Part shown: positions 1 to 11,126 of the stretch, in pieces
Layout of the letters: every line of letters begins with the position of its first letter
Position numbering within the stretch: the stretch's first letter is position 1
Origin: Sapria himalayana
Taxonomy: Eukaryota > Streptophyta > Magnoliopsida > Malpighiales > Rafflesiaceae
Reading direction: 5' to 3'
Length of the DNA stretch: 64,000 bases
Assembly (NCBI GenBank): GCA_029783825.1
Contig: JAREIK010002618.1
Span: 633,171-697,170, forward strand
Made by a program: the position numbers and the translations under genes
The notes under the pieces: model-generated
What the model saw: the letters and a program-made list of their open reading frames with translations, nothing else
Database searches by the model: none
What the model was told of the DNA's origin: nothing

Positions 1-117
1 TAAAACTACTATTTATATTATTTTCAGCAAAGAATGTAATAGTTTGAAGCTCCATTAGGTTGTACAAAATTTTGTAGTAATAAATTTTATTACTTATAAA
101 AAATATATATTTTTTAA

Positions 118-212
118 AGAGAGAATTATATTTTGGTGTACTATTCATAAAAAAATTTAAAAAAAATGAACCTAAATTTTAATATTAAAAAAAAGTGCAT
201 CAAACTCATAAG
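118..212 (+). repeat. Left terminal inverted repeat of the 118-1507 element
   Basis: Matches the reverse complement of ~1413-1507 nearly continuously, with a few substitutions and small indels in the A-runs. Confidence 0.65.
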
Positions 213-369
213 TAATTAATTTTTTATGTACTGATTTATATTAATAAAAAATTATGCTTACTTTTAAACAAAGGAACCTAACTTCAAACTGTCCATTCAT
301 AAAACTTTAAACTCCCATCATCTTCTTCACATCTTCTTCACATCATCCAGCAGCAATGTATGTATACAA

Positions 370-930
370 TTTGCTCATTCAAAATGATATGCTAGGAGTG
401 GCTCTACACAACCATGATCTTTGGAGCTCATAATAAGCTCTTTGAGTTCTTAACGAGGTCATTTAGCTCGTCATGAGCTCCATGAAGTCTCAGAGGTCAT
501 TAAGAGCTGGCAGGAGCTCGTCACGAGCTGAACAAGTTTGCTGGAGCTCGTGCAAAGCTTCTAGGAGCTCATGGAGCTCTCAACAAGCTCATTAGAGCTC
601 CTGTCAGCTCTCAACAAGCTCATTATGGGCTAAACGACCTCTTTATGAGATTGATGAGCTCCAGCTAGCTTAAAGAGCTCTAGCTAGCTTGATGAGCCTG
701 AGGAACTTTTGGTTACGTGGAGTTTTAATGAGCTCGATGATCTCGTAAAGTGCTTCCAAAAGCTCTCAACGAGCTTCCGACATCTCTCAACAAGCTCCTT
801 ATGAGCTAAATGATCTCCTTATGTGCTTGATGAGCTCCAACTAGCTTGATGAGCTCTAGGAGCTTGTAGTTACGTGGAGTTCTAGCAAGCTCAATGAGCT
901 CCAACAATCTTAATGAGCTCCAGCTAGCTC
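370..930. repeat. Degenerate GAGCTC/AAGCTC array with ~176-bp higher-order period
   Basis: Dozens of GAGCTC, AAGCTC and AGCTAGCT words are spaced 10-30 bp apart. A longer unit beginning CTCTCAACAAGCTC at 608 recurs at 784 (176 bp later), followed in both by a related stretch ending near GTTACGTGGAGTT. A third partial copy of that ending lies near 1345-1380. The array is G+C-richer than its surroundings and has no coding signal. Confidence 0.7.
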
Positions 931-1412
931 AATGATCTATATGTCACGGACTTAATGTATGAGCATCCATGACTATAGATGAAGATTTTATTGAAGATCA
1001 AGTATGGTGACATGTTTGAGCTAAAATATCTGATATTACTCCAAAAGGTGGGCGCAAGTAGATTGAAGGTGATGCTTCCATGAAGTTTAGATGTGCTTAC
1101 CCGATTAAGTTTGGGAAGCTTGTTGCTAGTCCGAGACTTAACTATGAAGAAGGATGTTGGCTTACCCAGCACAAATTGGTCAGGAGTTACAGCCACTCTT
1201 CAGATGAGTCCGAGGTAGAGCAAAACCAATCAACATAATGGTATAAAATGTGGTTCGGTAGGTTGGATCTCATGAAAGTGGATATATGAGACCGCTGCAT
1301 AGGTCACACCACTGGGTGGACTAAATAAGCCCATAACATGTAGGAGCATATGGTTATGTGGAGTTCCAGCGAGCTCGATGTGTTCGTGTAGTCACTCTTA
1401 GACACAACACAT

Positions 1413-1507
1413 TAGAAGTTGAGTTTTGTGCACTATTTTTTAAATATTAAAATTTAGGTTTTTTTTTATTTTTTTATGAAAGGTACGCCAAAAGATAATT
1501 CTCACTT
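1413..1507 (-). repeat. Right terminal inverted repeat of the 118-1507 element
   Basis: Reverse-complement partner of ~118-212. The shared core includes CCTAAATTTTAATATT. Confidence 0.65.
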
Positions 1508-2900
1508 TTAAAATTATAAAAAAAAGTGTTTTTTTTGAAAAAAAAATATGAGATTTGCATGACTATGCAACGAAAGGGGGAATAGACCCCTTCTTTTTTT
1601 GAAAAATGGAACATATTTTTCAAAAACAAGTTGTTCATTTTGTGCAAATTATTAGCCATGATTTTGGGGTTCGCAGCATTGGCATGGCTATTATGCCTTG
1701 GCGTCCATGTCTTCCAGGCATGTCTCGTAGGTTTGGTTTCCATGACCGTAACCACTATCACAACCATAACCGTGGTTGGTTTGGTAGCACACATAACATA
1801 ACATGCCTACCATGGGGCATGACATGGTGGGGTGGAGAGTGACAATTAAATGGAGTTACTATTACTAGATGTATGGTTTTAGTCATCTAAAAAAGGGGAG
1901 CTTTCCCCCTTGCCCATATTCTCTAAGGTTTTTTAAACATTAATAAAAAATTTTCTCGAAAACTTTCTGTAATATTTTTGATGGGATGGATTTTTTTAAA
2001 GTTTCTTCTGTATATAAGAGCTTTTTTAATGTTCGTGAGGTGTACATGTGTTCATGTGAAAGACAAGCTACAGTTCATGCGGTTCTCATGTACTCAAGAC
2101 TATACTAGATATATGAGTATTTTTTTTACATTTAACTTTTTGTGTTTGAATTTGTGGGTTTATAAATATTATACATTATTATTAGTGTAATTTTATCTTC
2201 TATAGGTTTGAGCAGAATAAATTCATTGCATTAAAAATATGTATCTATTCTATATAATTTTGATTGGGCATTTTACACACACACACATATATTGTTTGAA
2301 TTTATAATGTCATTTTAGATATTTTATAAATTTAGAAGATGTGTGTGTGTGTTTGTGTATTATGTGGTTCTAATACATTTCATTTTTTTAATAAATATAT
2401 ATTGGTCACGATGTATATATACACTTGAACAATATATATATATATATATATATATTTGTATGTATGTATTTTAGATAAAAATCAATAAATCCAAAATTTT
2501 AGAATCCACTAAATGTTTTAGTAAAGTTAATTATATATTTTTTAAAATATTTAAAATCAAAGAATCAAAGCTACAAATTTGATATTCCATAGTACTTCAA
2601 AGCACATTAATGTGAGATATAATTGGATATGAAATATATTAAACAAAAAGTCAAATGCACTTCAAAAAATACACAAATAAAAAATCACTATTATATTCAT
2701 TAAATCGTTGTCATCGGTAAGCTTTAATTTATTTAAAATGCATGCTTGTATTTGTTTTCCCACCTATAATAGAGGGTGAGATTTATGTCAATACTATATT
2801 CATAAAAACATTTTTTTCTAAACTAAAATATGAATAAACTTGAATGAACATTGATATAATTACTTAAAAAATTGGTATTATAGCTAAGGATCATATTAAG
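1508..2900. other. No gene seen; A+T-rich DNA with short microsatellites
   Basis: Holds a C/G-richer patch at ~1650-1840, a TG run near 2340-2360 and a TA run near 2435-2456. Short open frames here (for example 1606-1842 and 1978-2190) match nothing I recognise and look like chance. Confidence 0.5.
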
Positions 2901-5900
2901 AAATCATCTAATGTCTTTGTTACTATAAGACTTCTTCTAGGCCAAAAGAAAAGAAAGCAAACGTTGTTTAGTGGAAGTATGTATGATATCAACTAAAAGG
3001 AAAAAAGAGGAAGAATTGGTATCAGCTGAGGGTCTTTTGTATAAGCCATTCCTTGGTAACCCCATGATCAAAAGTGGGAGCCAAAAATCCTAAGGGTAAA
3101 TGTTTCAACTATAAATAGTTAAGACATTGGAAAAAGTAGTGTCCTATTTAACTCAAGATAGTGAAAAATCAAAGTAAATATTATTCAATAATAGTTGAGT
3201 AATGTTTAGTAGAAATATCAAACAATACATATTGTGTAGATATGAGATCTACTAATCATGTTTATAATATTTTGAAGTTATTTCAAGAATTAGATAACTA
3301 AATAATAGTGAGATTAATCTTCAAATGAGTGCTACAATGAAGGTGGTAGCTTTTATAGTTAAAGATTATTATCTTCAATATTAATGAGATAAATTTTTAA
3401 TTTTAGATGATTGTTTATATGTACCTTTCATTAGGAGGATTTAATTTCTATTTCCAATTTGATTAAGGATGGATATTCATTTCTATTCAATGATTTCATA
3501 ATAATTTATTTGAATAAAAGATTTATCTATTCTAGTTCATTGAAAAATAATTTTTATATTAGTAACCATGTCTCACCTCCACTATAATGATATAAATTGA
3601 ATAAAATTAATGTATTGCCATATAAGAGAAAATAATCTTCTCAAGTGAATCAAACATATCCTTTGGACTTATGGCTATATCATAGAAATCTAAAATAGAT
3701 CTCAAGACTAGTTATAGATGAATATTTGGATTCATCGAAAGTGAAAATACTTCTAGCTATGAGTCATTATGGAAGGATTGATGACCAAATGGCCTTTGGT
3801 AGCTAAGAGCCACATATCCAAAGAATGACTCAAACTAGTTCATTCTAATTTGTGTAGACTTATGACTATCCATGTGAGAGGTGAATTTGAGTATTTGATC
3901 ACATTCATTGATGATTACTCAAGATATAAGTATATTTATCTAATACACTAAATGTTTGAAACCTTTGAAAAATTCAAAGAGTATAAGATAGAATGAAAAA
4001 GCATCTCAATAAATATTTTAAGGTATTATAATCTAATCATTATGATGAGTACTTCTTGGGAGAGTTTCGAGTATACTTATTGGAACAAGAGATTACATAC
4101 TAATTATATGCACTTGGTGATCTATAATAGAATAGCATGGTAGAAAAAAAATATGACTCTCATAGACATGGTAAGATTGATTATGAGTTATTCAAACATG
4201 TCTTATTCCTTAAGGATATGTATTAGAAACAACAACTCACATTCTAAAATTGGTACAATCTAAGTTAGCACTTTTCACTCTAATTGAGTCATGGGTAGGG
4301 CATATGTCTAGTCTAAAACACATTTGCATTTGAGATTCTCCAACACATATGATGAAAGAATAAGTAGATAAATTAGAACCAAGAATAAAAGTATATTTCT
4401 TTATAGAAGATCCTAAGGAAAAAGGGTGCTTTATTCTATTATCTATTGGATTAAAAGGTCATTGTTTGTACTAATGATTAAATTCTTAGAAGAAAATTAT
4501 GTAATGAGCCAAAACCCCAAAAGTAGATGTGCTCAAAATGAATTGAAAGTAGATAAACTAATACAAACTTCTTTAATAATGATAGTACAAGAAAAAATAT
4601 CACTAAGTAATATTCCTAACATCTCATTACCTCATAATAGTGATTAGATTGTTGAGAAAAATATTGATGATAAACCTTATGAACCTATCATTAAAATATT
4701 AGTCACACAATCACATGATAATGATCATGATGGTTTATAAAAAATCAATATTTATACTATGCATCACTAAATATATATATCTAAAGAGAGTGTCTCATTG
4801 TGTTGAAAGGATTATTTATCAACTTTCATGGTATACACTCTTGGGAGAGTTTTATGACAAAATTTCTGAGGAAATAGATAATCCATATGACTATGATAAA
4901 TACTTAAAGATAAATATATAAAACTTTAGCAAAAGCCTATTAAATTAGAGACATAGTCCATGCACTCTTATTAAGTTTCGGTTCTTGTGGAACCACCTGA
5001 AGGGATATAACACATCAAGTATAAGTGGATCTATAAGAAAAATTGAGAAATAAATAGTAAGATTGAAACTTATAAGGCTAAGATTATTGTAAAAGGTGTT
5101 ATTTATAAATAATGAATCAATAAAGAGAAAACCTTTTCACCAGTAGCAATGCCTAGAGTCTATCTAGATTCTATTAACCATTGCAACTTATTATAACTAT
5201 GAGATTTGAATAATAGTCATAAAAATTGTATTTTTCAATGGACATCTTGAGGAGTATATTTATATGATACAACTTGATAGTTTTATAGAAAATTACCAAG
5301 AACACATGTCGTGTAAATTATAGAAGTCAATTTATGGACTTAAACAAGCATTTAGATCTTGATATATTTATTTTGATCAAACCATTAAGTCTTATTATTT
5401 TGTTTAGTGTCTATATAAATCTTGTGTATATAAAAAAGTAGTTGTAATATGGTAATATTCTTAGCGTTATATGTAGATTACATCTTGCTCATTGGAAGTT
5501 AGTCATATTCTTCTGATATAATTTTTACAAAATCACATGCAAAGATAATTGAGCTTTTATCAAGCTATTTACATCAACCAAATCCTGACCTATTATAGTA
5601 AGTAAGATTCTAAAAAATATTTTTCTTCCTTTCAAACATGAAAGCAAGAAAAAAAAACTTGATATATCTAGGAATCATTCATTCTATGTAATTGCCTATT
5701 ACACTTTTTATAATAATGATGAAATAATTACTAACTAAAAAGAACCTAATAACTTATAAGAATGCAAAATATATTGACCACGAAAATTATCTAATAATAA
5801 ATATTATTAAAAGAGGAGATATAGTAATGACTAAAATAACATCAATGGACAACCTGACAAATCCTTTTATGAAAAGCTTATCAGCTAAAACTTAAAACAA

Positions 5901-5975
5901 AATGTGAAAGTAATGAGAGTAAGATATAAGACATCATAACTTCAAGTTTAAGCAAGAGAATATTGGAATTGTCTT
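2900..5975 (+). pseudogene. Ancient Ty1/copia gag-pol relic
   Basis: A heavily decayed copia polyprotein can be followed by switching frames. A zinc-knuckle remnant at ~3095-3146 shows GKCFNY, RHWKK and CP, the pattern of a CCHC gag motif followed by HWK. A protease-like stretch follows (~3230). The integrase core at ~3830-4240 reads LKLVHS, then EYLITFIDDYSRY, with MVRLIMSYSN later. RT at ~5017-5500 includes KWIYKK, NGHLEEYIYM, YGLKQAF and the active-site box at 5470-5481, which reads YVDY instead of YVDD. The RNase H tail at ~5825-5900 reads DNLTNPF. Frameshifts and stops run throughout and no LTRs were recognised. In the family the polyprotein makes the capsid and the enzymes for reverse transcription and integration; this copy cannot. 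Confidence 0.8.
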
Positions 5976-6790
5976 TATACTAAATACATTTTGTTTGTTG
6001 AATACATTTGATTGTTGTTATTCTTTGTTTAATACACTTTGTTGTTTCAAATATTAGTAAATATGTAATAAAGTTGGACACAAAATATGAAAATCATCGG
6101 TTTTTATAAAACAAAAAGTTACTATTCATAATATAAATATAGTTGGACACACTATTGGTAAGATCGTAGCACAAGATTTTAATAGATCTTAACTTATGAT
6201 AATATAAAATTCTAGCATTTTATGTTAGTATAATTATTATATTAAATAGGACCACTATGGCACTTATTTTATACAGACATGTAAAATAAAATATGCCTCA
6301 TTATTATTGTAAATAATATTACTATTAATCTTAAAATAATTAAAAATAATATATACTTGTTAATAGTTATTTTGATTAATATATTATAAAATGTATACAA
6401 AGGTTAATAACCTTAATGAGCTGGATAATTCTATCAGATATATTGTGAATGTTAATTATTGTTGGAATACACGTCCTAAAAAAGTATTGATGATATCTCC
6501 TTGAATATTAATATTGTCAAATCATGCAAATAGATTTTAATCTGATATATTAAATAAGTTAAGTAGAATGTAAATAAAAATAAAAAAAGATCAATAAAAT
6601 TAAATTTTTAGTAATTTAATTTAATTGATAGGTATTTGTAATCTTAACTTGGTAAATTTAATAAATAATAAATAATAATAGGCTCAAATTATTTCGAATA
6701 AGTAAGGATGTACAATTATAATTTTAAAGTGAAATAAATTATAATTAATATAAATGGTATAATATAATTAATATTAGAAGCCCGAAATCT
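5976..6790. other. No gene seen; A+T-rich flank of the copia relic
   Basis: Probably includes the decayed 3' end of the 2.9-6.0 kb copia relic, but I find no LTR pair and no coding signal. Confidence 0.45.
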
Positions 6791-6794
6791 TAAT

Positions 6795-6838
6795 AGAGAG
6801 AGAGAGAGAGAGAGAGTGTGTGTGTGTGTGTGTGTGTA
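6795..6838 (+). repeat. Compound (GA)n(GT)n microsatellite
   Basis: About ten GA units run directly into about eleven GT units. Confidence 0.95.
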
Positions 6839-6951
6839 TAAAATCAATGTAATCAATTTAATTAAAATCTTATTTTAGAGTATCATATTAGTCAATTTAA
6901 TTAAAATCATAAATGGTATGTTCAACATCATCTTAACTTCATCCTTAAAAT

Positions 6952-7177
6952 TGTTAAATAAACATTAAATGTCCATTTTTAATGCGAAAGATGAAATATT
7001 AAGAGTCAGCTGTTACTTTTATGGTTGATAATAATTTTAATTTTTTAGTTTTAGAAGGGCAAACTATAGCCTATAAATAAATTATTTTATTACTTGCAAG
7101 CATATAGAATAAAAAAAAGTATTTCTTCAGAAATAATTCTCCTCAGTTATAATTTGTAGCAAACAATTTTTTTTACA
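6952..7177 (+). mobile_element. Solo LTR of the 7.4-11.1 kb copia family, TSD AAAAT
   Basis: About 226 bp aligns to the LTRs at 7378-7641 and 10862-11121 in the opposite orientation. Shared stretches include AAATAAACATTAAATG, GGGCAAACTATA and the end TTTTTTTTACA. It starts TGTTAAAT and ends ACA, the canonical TG...CA. Five bases before it (6947-6951) and five after it (7178-7182) are both AAAAT, a perfect TSD. A solo LTR is the usual product of recombination between the two LTRs of an insertion. Confidence 0.85.
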
Positions 7178-7377
7178 AAAATACAACAAATTCTAATCTA
7201 TACGCATTATCACCACACTCAAAGCAAAATCATACATGTTAGATATATATGTATATGTATATATATAATATAAATGTTACAATATCTATATATATATTTT
7301 AACATTTATATTGTATATATATATATAGATATAAATGTCAATACTTATATAAAATATTTATTTAAATATTTACAAAA

Positions 7378-7641
7378 TGTAAAAAAAAATTGGTCGCAAA
7401 TTATAATTGAGGAAAAAATATTTCTGAAAATAGACTCATTCTTTCTTTAATTCTTGTTGTTTTACAATCAACACAATGATTTATTTATAGTTTGCCCTAA
7501 TAAAACCAAAAATTAAAAATCATTATCACCCATTAGAGTAACTATTGACTCTTGACATTTCATCTTTCCTATTGAAAACAAACATTTAATGTCAAAAAAA
7601 AAACTCTCCATTAAAAATTGACATTTAATGTTTATTTAATA
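7378..7641 (-). repeat. 3' LTR of the 7378-11121 copia element
   Basis: Aligns end to end with 10862-11121. On the element's strand it runs from TATTAAAT to TACA. The first base pair is TA rather than TG in both LTRs. Confidence 0.88.
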
Positions 7642-7656
7642 AAACTCCCTCATAAA
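7642..7656 (-). other. Polypurine tract next to 3' LTR
   Basis: On the - strand ATGAGGGAGTTT lies immediately upstream of the 3' LTR, the position where plus-strand priming occurs in LTR elements. It is short and partly T-rich, so the assignment relies mainly on location. Confidence 0.6.
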
Positions 7657-7657
7657 C

Positions 7658-9190
7658 TTAAATGCTCCTGCCATCTTTCATGCCGAGTAATCTTTTGCAG
7701 TTGTCGAGTAGTATCGTAGGTAGTGGTTTGGTGAAGATATCTGTGACTTGGTCCCGACTTGCCACGTATACTAATTTTATATTTCCTTCCTTTACTTGAT
7801 CTCGGATGAAGTGAAAATGAACGTCAATATGTTTGCTTCTCATGATTTACCGGGTTCTTGCTCAATTCAATTGCTGATTTGTTGTCAACTCATATCTCAG
7901 TTGTACCGAGTTGTTGTTGCTTCATCTTGCTCAATAAATTTCTGAGCCATATCGCATGATGTACACACAAAGATGCTGCCACATATTCAGCTTCACATGT
8001 TGAGAGTGCATGATTGGTTGCTTCTTTGAAAGCCAAGTAAATGCTGTGTCACCCATAAAAATTACATAACCCGATGTGCTTTTCCGATCGTCCAAGTCTC
8101 TGCACCAATCACTGTCGGAGTACCTGACCAACTTGTAATCTGCCGCATTTGTATAAAATAACCCGAGTGACATTGTTCCTTTGATGTATCAAAGGATTTG
8201 CTTTAACGCCTTCCAATGTGAATAGACTGGCTCCTCCATGAATAACTTATAATGTCGACACTTAATGCAAGGTCCGGCCTTGTGCATGTGAGATAGCGAA
8301 GGCTTCCCACTAAACTTCGATGTTTGCTTGCATCAACTCGTTCTCCTCCATCAAACTTAGAGAGTTTTGCACCTGGTTCCATTGGTGTTGAAACCGGATT
8401 GCAAGACTCCATCCTGTACTTCTTCAAAATCTTTTTTATATATGCCTCCTGATATACAAAAATACCCCTCTTTTCTTTCATTACCTTTAGACCAAGGAAA
8501 AACTTCATCAAGCCCAAATCTGTCATCTCGAATTCCCGTGTCATTGTGCTCTTGAACTTTTATATCATTTCATTATTATTTCTTATAAAATTGAGATCAT
8601 CAACATAAAGAGCAACAAATAACATATTACCTCCACTCTTCTTCACAAAAAGGGCATGTTCATAAGGACATTGCTCGAACCCGTTCTCTTTGAAGTATGT
8701 ATCGATACGAGTATTCCATGCCCACGATGCTTGCTTCAACCCATAAAGTGTATTCTACAATTTCAATACATTCTTTTCTTCTCCAATTTTCATATACCCG
8801 GGTGGTTATTTAATATAAACTTCTTCTTCAAACACACCATTTAGGAATGCTAATTTGACATCTATTTATAATATCGGCCAATTGAGCTGAGCCGCTTGTG
8901 AAATGAACAATATGATTATCTCCATTCTTGCAACGGGAGCAAACACCTCATCATAGTCAATTCCCGCCTTTTGCTTGTATCCCTTTGCTGCAAGTCTCGC
9001 CTTATACCGTTCTATCTCTCCTTGAGCATTCATCTTTCTCTTAAATACCTACGTAACATCAATGGGCTGAGTTCATTTTGGCAATTCTGCTAACTTCCAT
9101 GTGTTATTGCGATCTATTGCTTTAATCTCCTTGTCCATGGAAGTTTGCCACTTCTTGTCTTGTATTGCATGTTCAAAGCTTAAATTTTCG
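7658..9190 (-). pseudogene. Copia reverse transcriptase and RNase H, broken
   Basis: Directly after the LELIHS end of pre-integrase the sequence reads MDKEIKAIDRNNTWKL, the start of the copia RT domain. It continues through [28 protein letters not shown] and LYGLKQA to the catalytic box YVDD at 8596-8607 (LFVALYVDDLNF). The connection region has EMTDLGLMKFFLGL and NPVSTPM. RNase H follows (YSDSDWCRDLDDRKSTSGYV; HIDVHFHFIRDQV; TDIFTKPLP) and ends at a stop at 7658. Several frameshifts and stops break it (for example near 8560, 8190 and 7850), but the catalytic aspartates remain. The domain would copy element RNA into DNA. Confidence 0.9.
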
Positions 9191-9199
9191 GAATGAATC

Positions 9200-9882
9200 A
9201 ATTCGAGATGTTGCTTAGCTCAATACTCTACCTTCTTTTGAAATGACATTCTTGCATGCTTTCCGAGCACACATTCTTCACAAAATTTTCCCTCGTATTC
9301 CATGTCCGGTAGTCTGTGCACCATGTTCTTCTTTGCTAACTTGTTTAGACCATCATAATGTAGGTGGCCAAAACGAAGATGTCACAGTGATGCCTTGTCT
9401 TCCACATTGACTTGCAAATATTTTCCTCGTACACTTCTCAAATTCAGCTTGTACATCCGATTTCTTTCCATTTCAACTTGTGCAACTGAACGCCCTTGCT
9501 TATCTTTCAATATTAATATTCAGTCTTTCATAAAAACTGTATATCCTTTCTTCATGAGTTGCCTCATACTAAAAATGTTGCTCTTGATGTCTGGTACGTA
9601 ATACACATCTTGGATTGACCCAATGAAATCATCCTTTTGTAGATAATAAATCATACCTTGGCCTTTTATCTCAACCTTTGAGCCATCTCCAAACGACACA
9701 GATACAGCTTCAACCTTTCGTATTTCTTTGAAACCATGCTCGTGCTCACACATGTGCATGCTTTCCGCTGTGTCAAGGTACCACAATGTGTCGTTGTCGG
9801 TGTTGACTTTGTTATATGCCATTAAGAGAAAGCATTCTTCCACCTCGTCATCCATGGCTAGATTGGTTATCTCTTCCATCAT
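9200..9882 (-). pseudogene. Copia protease and pre-integrase region, broken
   Basis: The same frame as gag continues after a stop. The aspartic protease motif in WYLDTAESMHMC keeps the aspartate, but the usual DTGAS is changed to DTAES, likely harming catalysis. Typical copia sequence follows (VYYVPDIKSNIFSMRQL), then stops near 9519 and 9397. The GAG-pre-integrase zinc region is present (LRFGHLHYDGLNKLAKKNMV, CEECVLGKHARMSF). It runs to QHLELIHS, the first residues of the integrase core, and then stops matching integrase at ~9190. Confidence 0.87.
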
Positions 9883-9891
9883 TTTTTCAAC

Positions 9892-10845
9892 TCAACATTC
9901 TTTTGCAAAGTGCCCAACCTTTCCACAATTATAACATTTATCAGAATTACAATCCTTCGCATGTTGACCATATTTGCCACACTTGTAGCACTCGAAGTTG
10001 GAATAATTTGACCGACCGCCTCTTCCACGACCGCATCCTCTTCCACGCCAATTTTGTTGGTTTGATTGCCCCTTCTCCTCATGATACCATTCTTGACTGC
10101 GGCTTTTCTCACCGTGAATATTTCCTCGACTACCACGGCCTCGCCATTTACCACGAAAGTTTTGAGAATAGAATACCTTTTCGTCATTGAATGATGCTTT
10201 AGTTTGAAGTGCCTGCTCAAGTATCTCCTCATTTTTCTTCTTCTTACAATATTCATGTGTCATTAGGGAACTTGCAAGCTTGTTGACTGTGAACGTTGCT
10301 AGATCCTTTGACTCTTCTATGGCACATACCACATTCTCGAAACTGTCAGTTAACGACATTAGAATTTTTTCCATGACTCGCACATCGGATAACTTTTCTC
10401 CGTCTTGGTTGAGTTGATTTACCACGGTTTGAACACGATTGATATAATCGGACACACCTTCTGACTCCTTCATTTTCATGCTTTCAAACTCGTTGCGAAG
10501 AGTTTGAAGACGAACTTATTTAACTCGGTCGGCTCCTTTGTGCATAGTCTCTAAGATGCCTCACGCTTCTTTTGAAATTTTTGCACTCGCAATCTTCTCA
10601 AAGCCCGATTCATCAACAGCTCGGAACATGATGTAGAATGTCGTCTTATCTTTTGATCGCGTCTCTTTCAACGCCTTATTTTGAGCCGTCGTATATCCTT
10701 TGGTAGATTTAGGTTCTTTAAAACCTTCTTGAACCACCTCCCAACAATCCACAGTACCGAGAAGAGCTTTCATTTGGATGCTCCAATTCTCGTAATTCCC
10801 CTTCGTTAATCGGGGCAGTGGGACATTATTGATTATACTTATCAT
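9892..10845 (-). pseudogene. Copia gag (capsid, UBN2-type) with two zinc knuckles, broken
   Basis: The start at 10845 follows the primer-binding site. The N-terminus has the usual copia gag pattern (LTKGNYENWSIQMKALLG). A TGA at 10561 and a TAA near 10516 interrupt the frame. The next open stretch (10479-9892) gives the rest of the capsid domain ([19 protein letters not shown]), an arginine/glycine-rich linker and two CCHC knuckles. The first reads [14 protein letters not shown], with glutamine where the zinc histidine normally sits and a histidine next to it. The second, [14 protein letters not shown], is regular. A TGA at the end of the second knuckle separates gag from protease in the same frame. 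Gag would package element RNA in cytoplasmic particles. Confidence 0.9.
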
Positions 10846-10847
10846 CC

Positions 10848-10858
10848 CTCTGATACCA
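10848..10858 (-). other. Primer-binding site, initiator tRNA-Met type
   Basis: On the - strand, TGGTATCAGAG begins three bases inside the 5' LTR. This is the standard copia complement to the 3' end of initiator tRNA-Met. The gag start codon follows at 10845. Confidence 0.9.
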
Positions 10859-10861
10859 AAT

Positions 10862-11121
10862 TGTAAAAAAAAATTATCCGCAAACTATAATTGAGGAAAA
10901 AATATTTCTGAAAATAGACTATTTATTTCTTTAATTCTTGTTGTTTTACAATCTATACAATGATTTATTTATAGGTATTAGTTTGCTCTAATAAAACCAA
11001 AAATTAAAAATTATTATCACCCATTAGAGTAAATATTGAGTCTTGACATTTCATATTCCCTATTGAAAACAAAAATTTAATATCTAAAAAAAATCTATAT
11101 ACATTTAATATTTATTTAATA
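10862..11121 (-). repeat. 5' LTR of the 7378-11121 copia element
   Basis: Partner of 7378-7641. The promoter of the element would lie here, but I cannot point to a TATA box with confidence in such A+T-rich sequence. Confidence 0.88.
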
Positions 11122-11126
11122 CAAAA

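Larger units (their letters stand above)
118..1507. mobile_element. TIR element with internal GAGCTC array, non-autonomous
   Basis: About 90 bp at the left (from ~118) is repeated in reverse complement at the right (to ~1507). Both ends read GAGAATTAT, then TTTTGG, then a short run to TCATAAAAAAA, followed by CCTAAATTTTAATATT. The interior holds a GAGCTC-rich array and about 450 bp of unrecognised sequence. No transposase is present, so it would depend on another element. The family is not identified. Flanking TTTTAAA on both sides makes the outer boundary and TSD uncertain. Confidence 0.6.
7378..11121 (-). mobile_element. Copia LTR retrotransposon with integrase core deleted
   Basis: Two direct LTRs of ~260 bp (7378-7641 and 10862-11121) flank gag, protease, RT and RNase H read on the - strand. 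The 5-bp TSD CAAAA lies at 7373-7377 and 11122-11126. Next to the 5' LTR is a primer-binding site matching initiator methionine tRNA, and next to the 3' LTR a short purine tract. At ~3.74 kb it is about 1 kb shorter than usual for a copia element, and the catalytic core of integrase is absent. The coding region has several stops. By eye the LTRs are roughly 90% identical with one 6-bp indel, so the insertion is not recent. Confidence 0.92.

Noticed and set aside
1606..1842. 78-codon open frame on + with H/N/G/R-rich end
   Set aside because: An overlapping frame on the other strand is equally open and no family match is seen.
3015..3035. TGGTATCAGCTGAG, similar to a copia primer-binding site
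   Set aside because: It is followed at once by zinc-knuckle sequence and has no LTR upstream. It could be a chance match within the gag linker.
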